Origin: a virus
DNA length: 28,737 bases
IMG/VR virus record: IMGVR_UViG_3300032271_001622
Location: 1 to 28,737 of that record
Reading direction: 5' to 3' (one strand)
Shown here: positions 13,946 through 21,706 of the stretch, in pieces
How the letters are laid out: the number at the start of each line of letters is the position of its first letter
How positions within the stretch are numbered: the stretch's first letter is position 1
Notes under the pieces: model-generated
Databases searched by the model: none
What the model was told of the DNA's origin: nothing
What the model saw: only the letters and a program-made list of their open reading frames with translations
Translations under genes and position numbers: made by a program

Positions 13946-15583
13946 GTGTTTAACTTTAACAATAATTTGTCCAAGAATACTGCTGCTAGAGATTTCAGTG
14001 TATCTCAGCAGGACTATGCTGTGTTCTTGCCCAGCATCAGTGCCATTTACGCTTATATTGTCAGCATGGACACATACAAAATGCGTGACCAGTTGCCAGC
14101 AGGATTGGCCAATGGATTGAAGGATCTAGATTTTCTTGATCCCATGAACAGCATGTTTTATTATCCTGCTGCACTGTACAGTGCTGGTCATGCAGTGCTG
14201 GATGTCAATGAATCGTACACTGCTGAACGCATGATACAACAGCGTGATCGTGCCAACACTGTGATGGTGGGTGATAGTGGAGGATTCCAAGCAGCAACTG
14301 GTGTGCTGAAATTTCCCTGGACTGCCAAGAAAAATCAGTCTGCACAAGACCATGCACAGGATCAAGATGCATTTCGCATGCAGATTCTCAAATGGTTAGA
14401 AGCCACTGCAGACTACAGCATGCTGTTGGATTGGCCGCCATTCAGCATGACCAAGGCAGGATTTGATCCCACCACTGGTATCAGTTATCATCCAGGCTTG
14501 AAAAGTTTTGCTGACTGCTTGAATGGCACACTGGAAAATCACAAATTCTTTATCAAACATCGCACTCCTGGTGCCACCAAGTTCATGAACGTGCTGCAGG
14601 GACTCAACATCACAGAGGGTGACATTTGGTGGGAAGCTGTAAAAGACTTGCCCTTTGAAGCTTGGGCATTTGGTGGATTTCAAGGACACAACTTTGCTTT
14701 CAACATTCGCAGACTCATCATCATGCGCGACACTGGATACTTGCAGGGTAGAGAATGGTTGCACTATCTTGGCAACGGCAAGGTCAAAGCTGCTTGTGCC
14801 ATGACCACACTGCAGCGCACTTTGAGAAAGCATGTGGATCCAGAACTCACCATCAGCTTTGATGCTGCCAGTCCATTTGTGATGACAGCCAAGGGGCAAA
14901 TCTACTATGGTCAGTTGCACTCGCCCAACAAGCTGGGATTCAAGGGCGGCAGCATGCCCGATGACAAAAATTTCAAAGGGTCCAAGCTGTTGCTCAATGA
15001 CTGGATTGCACAAATGAGCGGTGCTGCTACAGATGTGCGTTCAAGAATGGGAGACAGTGTCTCGCTGGGAGACATCTGTGTGCGAGGTTATCAAGATCTT
15101 GAATACAAGAAAATTGCCTGGAGCAAAAAAGAACTGCAAGATGGCACATATGCTTGCAGTCCAGAAGCAGCAGCAAATGATCGATTCAAATGGACTCGTG
15201 CCTACAAAGAATATCTCACGCACAGTGTGCACAATGGAGGTGCATTTGATTTTGGTAATCAGGACTTTGCACTGGAATATGAAAAGTATCAAGTGAAATG
15301 GCCCAGCAGCATGGATGGATTCAGTTATTTGCTGGCCATGAATCACAACACTGAAATACACATCAATGCCATTCAAGCAGCTTGCCATTGGCAGGATCAA
15401 CCACTTCATATAGCAACCAATTATATCCCACAAGACTTGTTGGAATTCAAAGATATTTGTGAAGAAATTTTCACAAGTGAAACTCCCATGGACATTATCA
15501 ACAGACACGAAGTGTTGCTGCGCAACATCACGGGTATTGATGCCGAAATGAGCATGAGCATTGATTTGGACAGTTTGGCGTAG
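13946..15583 (+). CDS. dpdA: DpdA-like DNA-guanine transglycosylase (TGT paralog)
   Basis: This 545-residue protein belongs to the TGT-like superfamily. The substrate-binding DSGGFQ motif is at D110, a GGFQGH element (near residue 248) stands where TGT has its GGLAVGE loop, and SFDAASPF places D306 as the probable nucleophile (FDC-x-x-PTR in TGT). The Zn site (CxCxxC...H) of bacterial tRNA TGT is not visible, and the protein is much longer than tRNA TGT (about 375 residues). Phage DpdA enzymes exchange guanine in DNA for 7-deazaguanine bases and protect the genome from restriction. folE and queE downstream and a QueD-like gene upstream supply the precursor. The start is GTG, with GGAAAG eight bases before. 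The long C-terminal region (residues 370-545) has no recognised domain. Confidence 0.88.
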   Translation: MFNFNNNLSKNTAARDFSVSQQDYAVFLPSISAIYAYIVSMDTYKMRDQLPAGLANGLKDLDFLDPMNSMFYYPAALYSAGHAVLDVNESYTAERMIQQRDRANTVMVGDSGGFQAATGVLKFPWTAKKNQSAQDHAQDQDAFRMQILKWLEATADYSMLLDWPPFSMTKAGFDPTTGISYHPGLKSFADCLNGTLENHKFFIKHRTPGATKFMNVLQGLNITEGDIWWEAVKDLPFEAWAFGGFQGHNFAFNIRRLIIMRDTGYLQGREWLHYLGNGKVKAACAMTTLQRTLRKHVDPELTISFDAASPFVMTAKGQIYYGQLHSPNKLGFKGGSMPDDKNFKGSKLLLNDWIAQMSGAATDVRSRMGDSVSLGDICVRGYQDLEYKKIAWSKKELQDGTYACSPEAAANDRFKWTRAYKEYLTHSVHNGGAFDFGNQDFALEYEKYQVKWPSSMDGFSYLLAMNHNTEIHINAIQAACHWQDQPLHIATNYIPQDLLEFKDICEEIFTSETPMDIINRHEVLLRNITGIDAEMSMSIDLDSLA

Positions 15584-15622
15584 TACACTATATTTGATAA
15601 CAAACAGGGAACAATAAACGCA

Positions 15623-16144
15623 ATGAAACGCATGTACACACAGGGAGAGCACAGCGACACTGTGTTCTTTGTTGGTCGCGAAGTTGAACATACTCCTGCA
15701 CATGGTGAAAAAACACTGTTTGTGGTGGGAGTGCATGTGCTGGATGCACACATCGAGGACATACTGCTGAGAGCCAAAATCAATAACTGCACCCACATCT
15801 ATTGCGGTGCCAATCAAAGTTTTGTTCCCAGTTCTCACTGGGAGCACATGGTAACCCAGCTGCTGAAACAATTCTCAGGCATGGTCACACTGGATTTTGA
15901 TCATGCGCACTGTGCCTGGGTCATTGAATCAGGCTTTTGTGAATATCAAAATTTTATACCACAACTGTCAATTAAATTGCCATATGCACAACTGCTAGGC
16001 TATAATGCTACTATCAAGATTGATGATGCTGGCTTCAATGCAAGCAATCCCGGAGTATGGTGTCATCAATTGCACAACCTAATGGATCGGGCACAATTCA
16101 CTGCCTGGCAAGAATACAGCAAGGATGAAATTTTACCACCATGA
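15623..16144 (+). CDS. Conserved phage protein of the deazaguanine block, unknown function
   Basis: The 173-residue protein reads as an alpha/beta domain. Its N-terminus (YTQGEHSDTVFFVGREVEHTP, residues 5-25) and C-terminal part (FIPQLSIKLPYAQLLGYN, then IKIDDAGFNASNPGVWCH) are the kind of long, ungapped conserved blocks I recall in T4-like marine phages, often near folE/queE. No catalytic signature that I know is present, although the acidic pairs (TLDFDH, KIDD) and His/Cys residues could form a metal site. AGGGA precedes the ATG. It overlaps the next gene by ATGA. Its position between dpdA and folE makes it a candidate for deazaguanine synthesis or regulation. Confidence 0.8.
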   Translation: MKRMYTQGEHSDTVFFVGREVEHTPAHGEKTLFVVGVHVLDAHIEDILLRAKINNCTHIYCGANQSFVPSSHWEHMVTQLLKQFSGMVTLDFDHAHCAWVIESGFCEYQNFIPQLSIKLPYAQLLGYNATIKIDDAGFNASNPGVWCHQLHNLMDRAQFTAWQEYSKDEILPP

Positions 16145-16398
16145 CCATCAGCAAAAAAACCGTCGAAGAACTCACCAATGATGAACTTGAAAACCTCAAG
16201 ATTGAATTTTCTCCGGGCTGCTTTGACAGCTTTGAAGGCACACAGCAGCAGCTGGACGAGCTTGTGGAAGAAATCACTCGCATGATCAAATCTGGCGAGT
16301 TTGTCAATGGTTCGTCTAGCGAAATTGAATTCATTGAGCTTGATATCGAAGATGCAGAAGACTATTTGGATCTAGATCAGGGTAGAACCATTCAATGA
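16141..16398 (+). CDS. Small acidic conserved phage protein
   Basis: The 85-residue, very acidic protein contains LTNDELENLKIEFSPGCFDSFEGTQ followed by QLDELVEEITRMI, a pattern I recognise as a small conserved family of T4-like phages without known function. The acidic tail (IEFIELDIEDAEDYLDLD) could mimic nucleic acid or bind a basic partner, which is inference. It overlaps both neighbours by ATGA, so it is translated with them. Confidence 0.75.
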   Translation: MTISKKTVEELTNDELENLKIEFSPGCFDSFEGTQQQLDELVEEITRMIKSGEFVNGSSSEIEFIELDIEDAEDYLDLDQGRTIQ

Positions 16399-16874
16399 CC
16401 ACAGTTGCCAACACTGCAGTTGTAGACACATCAAGAGAAAACTATGTTGCACGATGGCGTGCACTCAAAGATCAGTATGCCATGTACCAGGAACAAATAA
16501 ATGCACTGGAAAGACTCAAGAGTGAAATTCACACTCGAGGTGCTGAACTGATAACACAGTACGAACACATGCGAGCCATCATCACCATCATGGCATTGGA
16601 AAACATTGACCCCGTGCAGGCTGAACTGCGGCATGGCACTGATGACATAGTTAAAAATTTGAAAACCAATGCCACAGGCGTCTACAATGGTATTGGACTA
16701 AATTCTTCAATCAACAACAATTTGTATGTGCCCAATCAGACACATAATTTATTTCACATCAGTGACATTTATTCACACAACAACCAACTTGACTCGGCCA
16801 TTAGATATAGTTTGCAATCGCACACCATGTCATGCAACAATTCAATTAACAGATATCATCAAGGAAATCTTTAG
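16395..16874 (+). CDS. Hypothetical protein with N-terminal coiled coil
   Basis: The 159-residue product has a helical N-terminal half (residues 15-75, likely coiled coil) and a polar, Asn- and Ser-rich C-terminal half with no regular structure evident. No family is recognised. It begins in an ATGA overlap and ends 3 bases before folE, so it belongs to the same transcription unit. Confidence 0.65.
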   Translation: MTTVANTAVVDTSRENYVARWRALKDQYAMYQEQINALERLKSEIHTRGAELITQYEHMRAIITIMALENIDPVQAELRHGTDDIVKNLKTNATGVYNGIGLNSSINNNLYVPNQTHNLFHISDIYSHNNQLDSAIRYSLQSHTMSCNNSINRYHQGNL

Positions 16875-16877
16875 ACC

Positions 16878-17573
16878 ATGACAGTACAACACACTCCCAT
16901 TAGCGAAATCATTCGCAACAGACTGCTGAATTCTGACGACGACAGTAGATTTTTTGCCAATGACAATATTTCTCATGCTATCCTACCTGGTGAGCTTGAT
17001 CAGCTGGTCGACGAAGTTGCTGAGCAAATGCAACATGTGCTAAAAAGCCTAGTGATTGATGTGGAAAACGACCACAACACCCGAGACACTGCACGCCGAG
17101 TGGCCAAAATGTATATCACGGAAACATTCAGTGGCAGATATCGTCCAGTGCCCACAGTCACTGCATTTCCCAACATGGGCTATAAAAGCTTGTACACCAC
17201 TGGTCCCATCAGTGTGCGCAGCACATGTGCTCACCATTTGCAAAATGTGGTGGGCAAGTGCTGGGTGGGTATTGTGCCTGAGCATGATGTAATTGGTTTG
17301 AGCAAGTTCAATAGACTGGTGCATCACATTTGCGAACGTCCGCAAATTCAAGAAGAAATGACCACACAGATTGCCGAAGCACTGCAGGAATATGCCAAGA
17401 CCGAGCATGTGGCAGTGGTGGTCAAGGCCGAACACTTTTGCATGACCCAGCGAGGTGTGCGCGAGCACGAATCAGACATGACCACTGCAATCATGCTGGG
17501 TGCATTCCTTAGTGATCCTGCTCTCAAAAAGGAATTCTATGACATTTGCCTGAGCATGAAGGGTCATAGATAA
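16878..17573 (+). CDS. folE: GTP cyclohydrolase I
   Basis: This 231-residue FolE converts GTP to 7,8-dihydroneopterin triphosphate, the first step of both folate and 7-deazaguanine synthesis. Zn ligands are in place: C117 and H120 in STCAHHLQNVVGK, and C188 in EHFCMTQRGVREHES. RDTARRVAKMYIT and GLSKFNRLVHHICERPQIQE match the conserved core. The length is close to the bacterial enzyme (222 in E. coli). The N-terminal 40 residues are variable, as usual. AAGGA lies upstream. Next to dpdA and queE, its product should feed deazaguanine rather than folate, and a phage copy could lift supply during infection. Confidence 0.95.
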   Translation: MTVQHTPISEIIRNRLLNSDDDSRFFANDNISHAILPGELDQLVDEVAEQMQHVLKSLVIDVENDHNTRDTARRVAKMYITETFSGRYRPVPTVTAFPNMGYKSLYTTGPISVRSTCAHHLQNVVGKCWVGIVPEHDVIGLSKFNRLVHHICERPQIQEEMTTQIAEALQEYAKTEHVAVVVKAEHFCMTQRGVREHESDMTTAIMLGAFLSDPALKKEFYDICLSMKGHR

Positions 17574-17584
17574 AGGTTATCAAC

Positions 17585-18136
17585 ATGCTGGATCTTGACA
17601 ACAACACAGCAACACACAGTAACTTGGTGGTGGGCGGCGGGTACACGAGCACGGACATTTCATCCCTGTCCATGAGCACAAGTGGGCACACATCTGCCAA
17701 CATTGTGAGCATACCATCAAGCACTGTGTATGCCGCAACTGGATCCATCAGTGCCGGTGGTATGAGTTTTAACAGCTCAACCACTAACATTGCCATGATT
17801 TCCATCCACAGCAATCGCAAAGACAAAGACGATGTGTTCATGGAAATCAACAATGCCTGCGGTAATCGTTTGCTGGAGATCACCAACAATGGGCAGGTAC
17901 GCTGGCTGGGCAATGCTGGCGAAGCTGCCGACCATTTGGTAAAACAGCTCATGACCAGCATCAACAAACAGGCTGTGACCAATCGAGCTCGAGAACAATT
18001 TGAATTAGCTGTGGCCAAACAGCTATTATTGTTGGTAGAGTCTGCAGCATCCATGGATCAATTGCAGCAGCATCTCGAGGATATCATTTCTCAACATGAA
18101 TCCCACATTGTTGAACGAATATTAACAGAACTATAA
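17585..18136 (+). CDS. Conserved hypothetical protein between folE and queE
   Basis: The 183-residue protein has a Ser/Thr-rich N-terminal 60 residues. A small beta unit follows (MISIHSNRKDKDDVFMEI...LLEITNNGQVRWLGNAGEAADHLVKQL), then a helical C-terminus. The middle resembles short phage proteins that pair a 'LEI-x-x-NG-x-V-x-W' hairpin with a helix; function unknown. The ATG follows folE by 11 bases with AAAGG, and queE follows by 11 bases, so it is firmly inside the operon. The N-terminal part looks like a linker or surface-exposed tail. Confidence 0.7.
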   Translation: MLDLDNNTATHSNLVVGGGYTSTDISSLSMSTSGHTSANIVSIPSSTVYAATGSISAGGMSFNSSTTNIAMISIHSNRKDKDDVFMEINNACGNRLLEITNNGQVRWLGNAGEAADHLVKQLMTSINKQAVTNRAREQFELAVAKQLLLLVESAASMDQLQQHLEDIISQHESHIVERILTEL

Positions 18137-18147
18137 AAAGGAACAGT

Positions 18148-19023
18148 ATGTTTGGTAAAAATGAAATTGTTGGATTAAAGTATTTCAAGGACCGTGCAGC
18201 AGATGTGATGTTTGTCACCAGCATGTTCATGACCTTGCAAGGCGAAGGACCATTTAGAGGAGAGCCAGCATTTTTTATTAGACTGGCCAAGTGCAATCTT
18301 GCCTGCAGCTTCTGCGATACCTTCTTTGATGACGGCGATTGGATGACTTTCGACGAAATTGAACAGGCTATTGACAAAACCATCAATGACTATTTTGATG
18401 GTGAAGTTCCAGCATATGCACAATACACCCTCAATGAGGATGCTCAGCATCGGCGACAGATGGTGTTGGTCATGACTGGTGGAGAACCCATGTTGCACAC
18501 CAATATTGGTGCATTTTTATCACGCATGGAACAGGTGTTTGCGCACACTCAAATTGAAAGCAACGGCACACTGGTACAAGACATTCCCAACAGCACAGTG
18601 CTGGTGGTGAGTCCCAAGTGTGCTGAAAAAAATGGTGTAGTGCTCAAGTATTTGGTACCCAAGGAAGAAATGTTAGCACGTGCCAGCTGTCTCAAGTTTG
18701 TGATGTCAGCTGATCCCACAAGCCCCTACAGCAGCATACCAGACTGGGCACATGAGTGGCAAGTGGCCACTGGTAAACCAGTTTATATCAGTCCCATGAA
18801 CATGTATAATACTCATCCACAGCGCAGCAAGCAGTTGAGGTCTGAGAAAAACAGCATAAGTATTCAAGAACGCAGCACAGTTGACGAAGTGATTTCTTTT
18901 TGGGAACCAGGTTTGTTGAACATGCAGGAAAATCAGCTCAACCATGAGTACACTGCAAGATTTTGTGTACAACATGGATACACGCTGAATCTTCAGTTGC
19001 AACTGTATGCAAGTTTGGCCTAA
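18148..19023 (+). CDS. queE: 7-carboxy-7-deazaguanine synthase, radical SAM
   Basis: QueE rearranges 6-carboxytetrahydropterin to 7-carboxy-7-deazaguanine (CDG). The radical SAM cluster motif is CNLACSFC (C49, C53, C56, CX3CX2C), preceded by the QueE hallmark LQGEGPFRGEPAFFIRLAKC. MTGGEPML is the GGE motif that binds SAM, and ESNGTLV and SPKC follow as in the family. At 291 residues it is longer than typical QueE (about 210-250), with an insert near residues 70-105 between the cluster and GGE. AAGGA precedes the ATG. It is downstream of folE in the same run of genes. Confidence 0.95.
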   Translation: MFGKNEIVGLKYFKDRAADVMFVTSMFMTLQGEGPFRGEPAFFIRLAKCNLACSFCDTFFDDGDWMTFDEIEQAIDKTINDYFDGEVPAYAQYTLNEDAQHRRQMVLVMTGGEPMLHTNIGAFLSRMEQVFAHTQIESNGTLVQDIPNSTVLVVSPKCAEKNGVVLKYLVPKEEMLARASCLKFVMSADPTSPYSSIPDWAHEWQVATGKPVYISPMNMYNTHPQRSKQLRSEKNSISIQERSTVDEVISFWEPGLLNMQENQLNHEYTARFCVQHGYTLNLQLQLYASLA

Positions 19024-19035
19024 AAGGAAACACAC

Positions 19036-19755
19036 ATGCCCGTAAGAAAAAACCTAATACCATTTGCATGGTTACCAGCCAGTTGGGGATTGAGAGGGCG
19101 CAGCCGTGCCATTGCTGAAGCTGAGTATGAATATGACGGTATTGACCTAGATCGCAAACTGGTGGAAATTGAGCATGCACATGACCCCCAGCAGCTGAAA
19201 AAGTCTCTTGCAGCCATAGATTGCAAACATGGCATGATCAGCAGCTATGAGCGAGACATAGTTGCAGCCGAAGTTGAGCATGCACAGGATCCTGCTGCAT
19301 TGGCCATTGCCAAGATCAAGATTGGCTTGCAGCATCAAAAAATCACTCAGTATGAACATGATCAACAGCTGGCAGAGATTGAAATTGCTGATGAGCAACA
19401 GCGCAAACTGGCTCAGTTGGCAATTGATCTCCGGCACGAGCGCATCAGTGAACAACAATATGAGCGCAAGGTCAGCGACATCAAAGAAGAACCCTGGGTG
19501 GCCATGCCACGCATCAGCTGGGACCCTGTGGACAGCAGCAAAACCTTTCTTGAAATTGACTACAATGACCATTTTGTTGAGCACTTGAAAGCCAATGGTT
19601 ATCAAGGCAGTGAAACACAAATCATTGACACATGGATCAACGATGTGTGTTCTTCAGTGGCTAACGAAATGAATCACATGTCCACAGCTGACAACTTTGT
19701 CACAACTGGTAAACGAGCCAAAGCAACAGACAGCGGTTTTACTGAGCATCATTGA
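19036..19755 (+). CDS. Conserved phage protein with SHOCT-like helical repeats
   Basis: The 239-residue protein opens with FAWLPASWGLRGRSRAIAEAEY. It then has at least three copies of a roughly 40-residue helical unit, of the type DP-x2-L-x3-L-A-x-I-D-x3-G-x-I-x3-Y-E-x4-A-E-I (about residues 38-160). This resembles SHOCT-type short oligomerisation units. The C-terminal part (EPWVAMPRISWDP...FLEIDYNDHFVEHLKANGYQG) looks like a separate conserved domain. I recall the whole architecture from T4-like phages without a function. It could act as a scaffold or oligomer. AAGGA lies before the ATG, 12 bases after queE, so it closes the modification block. Confidence 0.75.
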   Translation: MPVRKNLIPFAWLPASWGLRGRSRAIAEAEYEYDGIDLDRKLVEIEHAHDPQQLKKSLAAIDCKHGMISSYERDIVAAEVEHAQDPAALAIAKIKIGLQHQKITQYEHDQQLAEIEIADEQQRKLAQLAIDLRHERISEQQYERKVSDIKEEPWVAMPRISWDPVDSSKTFLEIDYNDHFVEHLKANGYQGSETQIIDTWINDVCSSVANEMNHMSTADNFVTTGKRAKATDSGFTEHH

Positions 19756-19792
19756 TAATAAAATACCACAGTACCAATACCAATATCCAACA

Positions 19793-19821
19793 TTGCATTT
19801 GATACTGGTACATGTTATACT
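19793..19821 (+). promoter_or_regulatory. Sigma70-type promoter, extended -10, before rnh
   Basis: TTGCAT (19793-19798), 17 bases and TATACT (19816-19821) preceded by TGT form a host-type promoter. GTACCA (19771) and TGGTAC (19806) flank the -35 as an inverted repeat, a possible operator. TTAAATAA lies at 19825-19832, just upstream of or over the start site. Confidence 0.55.
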
Positions 19822-19855
19822 TTATTAAATAACTCAACCATGGCGCACAGTGCAA

Positions 19856-20854
19856 ATGACTCGTTACATACTGATTGACACACAAAATTTATTTTTGAGA
19901 ATACGGTTTGGTGTGAGAGCGCCAGACATTGACAGTCAGGTGGGCATGGCCCTGCACATTATTTTTCAAAGCATCAAAAAGGTGTGGAATCAGTTTGACA
20001 GTGACCATAGACATGTGGTGTTTTGTCTTGAAGGACGATCCTGGCGTAAAGACGTTTATAAACCCTACAAGGCCAATAGACGAGTTGCTGCTGCGGCCCG
20101 CACAGCTAGAGAAGTTGAAGAAGACACTGTGTTTTTTGAAATCATGGATCAATTCATTGCCTTTGTTCGAAACAAAACCAATTGCACAGTGTTGAAGCAT
20201 GTGGAAGCCGAAGCTGATGACATGATTGCTCGATGGATACAGTTGCACCCTGACGGTAATCATGTGATCATCAGCACTGATAGTGATTTTCAGCAGTTGA
20301 TTGCCGAAAACGTCATGTTGTACAATGGCATTGCAGGATTGCTGTATACCAAGCAGGGCATCTATGACACAGATGGCAAAATTGCCAAGAACAAGCATGG
20401 TCAAGACCTACCTGTGCCAGATCCAGAATGGATACTGTTTGAAAAATGCATTCGAGGAGATCCTGGTGACAATGTGATGAGTGCATATCCCGGTGTGCGC
20501 AAGACCCGATTGCGAGAAGCGTTTGATGACCGTCACAACAAGGGGTATGCTTGGAACAATCTCATGCTGAGCAAGTGGGTTGATCATGAGCAACAAGAAC
20601 ATCGTGTGCGAGACTTGTATGAGCGCAATCGCATGCTGATAGATCTTGCTTATCAACCCACTGATCTTGTGGACAAGTTTGATTTGCACATCATTGAATC
20701 CAGCAATCAACCCTTGAATCAACAGGTGGGCATTGCACTGCTGAAATTTTGCAATCAGCATGGATTGGTGAGAATTGAAAAAACCATTGGTGAATTCAGT
20801 GCATGTTTTAGTACACCCTATCAAGGACATCTCAAACACACAATAACCAGCTGA
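19856..20854 (+). CDS. rnh: RNase H / 5'-3' FEN-type exonuclease (T4 Rnh-like)
   Basis: The 332-residue protein is a T4 RNase H-type flap nuclease (T4: 305 residues), which removes RNA primers from Okazaki fragments. Metal-binding acidic residues are in YILIDTQNLF (D8), HVEAEADDMIARW, IISTDSDFQQL and CIRGDPGDNV. The helix-hairpin element follows in AYPGVRKTRLREAF. The YKPYKANRR segment is the basic arch region. I take the ATG at 19856; a GTG at 19850 is in frame two codons earlier. No strong Shine-Dalgarno is seen, but a good promoter lies 35 bases upstream. It works with gp43 and gp45 in this window. Confidence 0.92.
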   Translation: MTRYILIDTQNLFLRIRFGVRAPDIDSQVGMALHIIFQSIKKVWNQFDSDHRHVVFCLEGRSWRKDVYKPYKANRRVAAAARTAREVEEDTVFFEIMDQFIAFVRNKTNCTVLKHVEAEADDMIARWIQLHPDGNHVIISTDSDFQQLIAENVMLYNGIAGLLYTKQGIYDTDGKIAKNKHGQDLPVPDPEWILFEKCIRGDPGDNVMSAYPGVRKTRLREAFDDRHNKGYAWNNLMLSKWVDHEQQEHRVRDLYERNRMLIDLAYQPTDLVDKFDLHIIESSNQPLNQQVGIALLKFCNQHGLVRIEKTIGEFSACFSTPYQGHLKHTITS

Positions 20855-20858
20855 ATTC

Positions 20859-20933
20859 TACCAATGGTTAAACAAATTGGTATGTTGCGTAAATAATACT
20901 GCAAAAGTAAATCGCAAAATTGAGTACGCAACA
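20859..20933 (+). promoter_or_regulatory. Two consecutive inverted repeats in the leader of the PAS gene
   Basis: TACCAAT (20859-20865) and ATTGGTA (20876-20882) can form a 7-bp stem with a 10-base loop. Directly after it, TGTTGCGT (20883-20890) and ACGCAACA (20926-20933) form a perfect 8-bp stem with a 35-base loop. The second stem ends on the base before the ATG at 20934. They could act as an RNA switch over the start codon or as protein-binding sites. No T-run follows, so a simple terminator is unlikely. Confidence 0.5.
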
Positions 20934-21659
20934 ATGTCCAGCAATCACATTGAAAACTTTGTTATATCAAATCTTGACACCATTCTCAAGGTTGTGCCAG
21001 CTGTGGCTGGTGTTGTGGCTGCCTTGTTCAACCCTCAAGTGAGAAAGTTATTTGATTTTATAATTACCCCAACTGTGTCAGTGTTCAAATGGTTGTTTTA
21101 CCCATTTAGACTGCCATTCATCATCATGCAGCAAAACACACAGATACTCAAAGAATTGTATCCCAATGGCGGAGGCAGCTTGCGAGATGCCATCAACCAG
21201 CTGAACATGCGACAAACCATGATCAATGATCGTTTGCTCAACATCATGGACCATGACAAAACTCCCATCTTTGAAACTGATGCTGGTGGTTCCATTGTGT
21301 GGGTCAACAATGCCTATATCATTGTGACCGGTCGTCCCATGCAAGAGCTGCTGGGTTACGGTTGGATCAATGGAGTATACGAACCCGATAGAGAGCGTGT
21401 GAGCACTCAATGGGATCTAGCAATTGATGAGAAACGCACCTTTGAATTGACATATTCTTATCAAAACATTGACGGATCAGTATACACTGCATTTGTGCGA
21501 GCAACACCAGTGCGCAGCAGCGGACAATTGGTGGGCTGGACTGGATATGTCACACTGCTGGATGTGAATCCTCCAGAAAGCGGGCAACCCACTGAAGCAG
21601 TGACCTATTCCATACAGCATCTCAACATTGTGAAAAGCGGCAAAAAAACTGCTGACTAA
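20934..21659 (+). CDS. Membrane-anchored PAS domain protein
   Basis: The 241-residue protein has a hydrophobic N-terminal segment (residues 16-33, TILKVVPAVAGVVAALF) and a second amphipathic or membrane stretch near 45-66 (SVFKWLFYPFRLPFIIM). A helix leads into a PAS/PAC domain at about 110-215: TPIFETDAGGSIVWVNNAYIIVTG, then LLGYGWINGVYEPDRERV, TFELTYSYQNIDGSVYTAFVRATPV and LVGWTGYVTLLD. PAS domains sense ligands, redox or partners. No kinase, cyclase or other output domain follows, so signalling would be through dimerisation or binding. The start at 20934 is chosen because earlier frames lack a ribosome site. PAS proteins are not a usual part of T4-like genomes. Its leader has striking inverted repeats. 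Confidence 0.85.
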   Translation: MSSNHIENFVISNLDTILKVVPAVAGVVAALFNPQVRKLFDFIITPTVSVFKWLFYPFRLPFIIMQQNTQILKELYPNGGGSLRDAINQLNMRQTMINDRLLNIMDHDKTPIFETDAGGSIVWVNNAYIIVTGRPMQELLGYGWINGVYEPDRERVSTQWDLAIDEKRTFELTYSYQNIDGSVYTAFVRATPVRSSGQLVGWTGYVTLLDVNPPESGQPTEAVTYSIQHLNIVKSGKKTAD

Positions 21660-21693
21660 AAAACTGTCTTGCATGATATATTTTATCAACGTG

Positions 21694-21701
21694 TATAAAT
21701 A
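21694..21701 (+). promoter_or_regulatory. T4-type late promoter, perfect TATAAATA, before dps
   Basis: An exact copy of the T4 late consensus lies in the short gap before dps. With the T4 spacing the start site would be 21707, the A of the ATG, so the transcript may be leaderless. An alternative start codon is the ATG at 21734. Confidence 0.75.
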
Positions 21702-21706
21702 CATAC

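Noticed and set aside
15041-15871. 276-codon minus-strand frame across the end of dpdA and the next gene
   Set aside because: It spans two well-supported plus-strand genes and has no ribosome site or recognisable protein.
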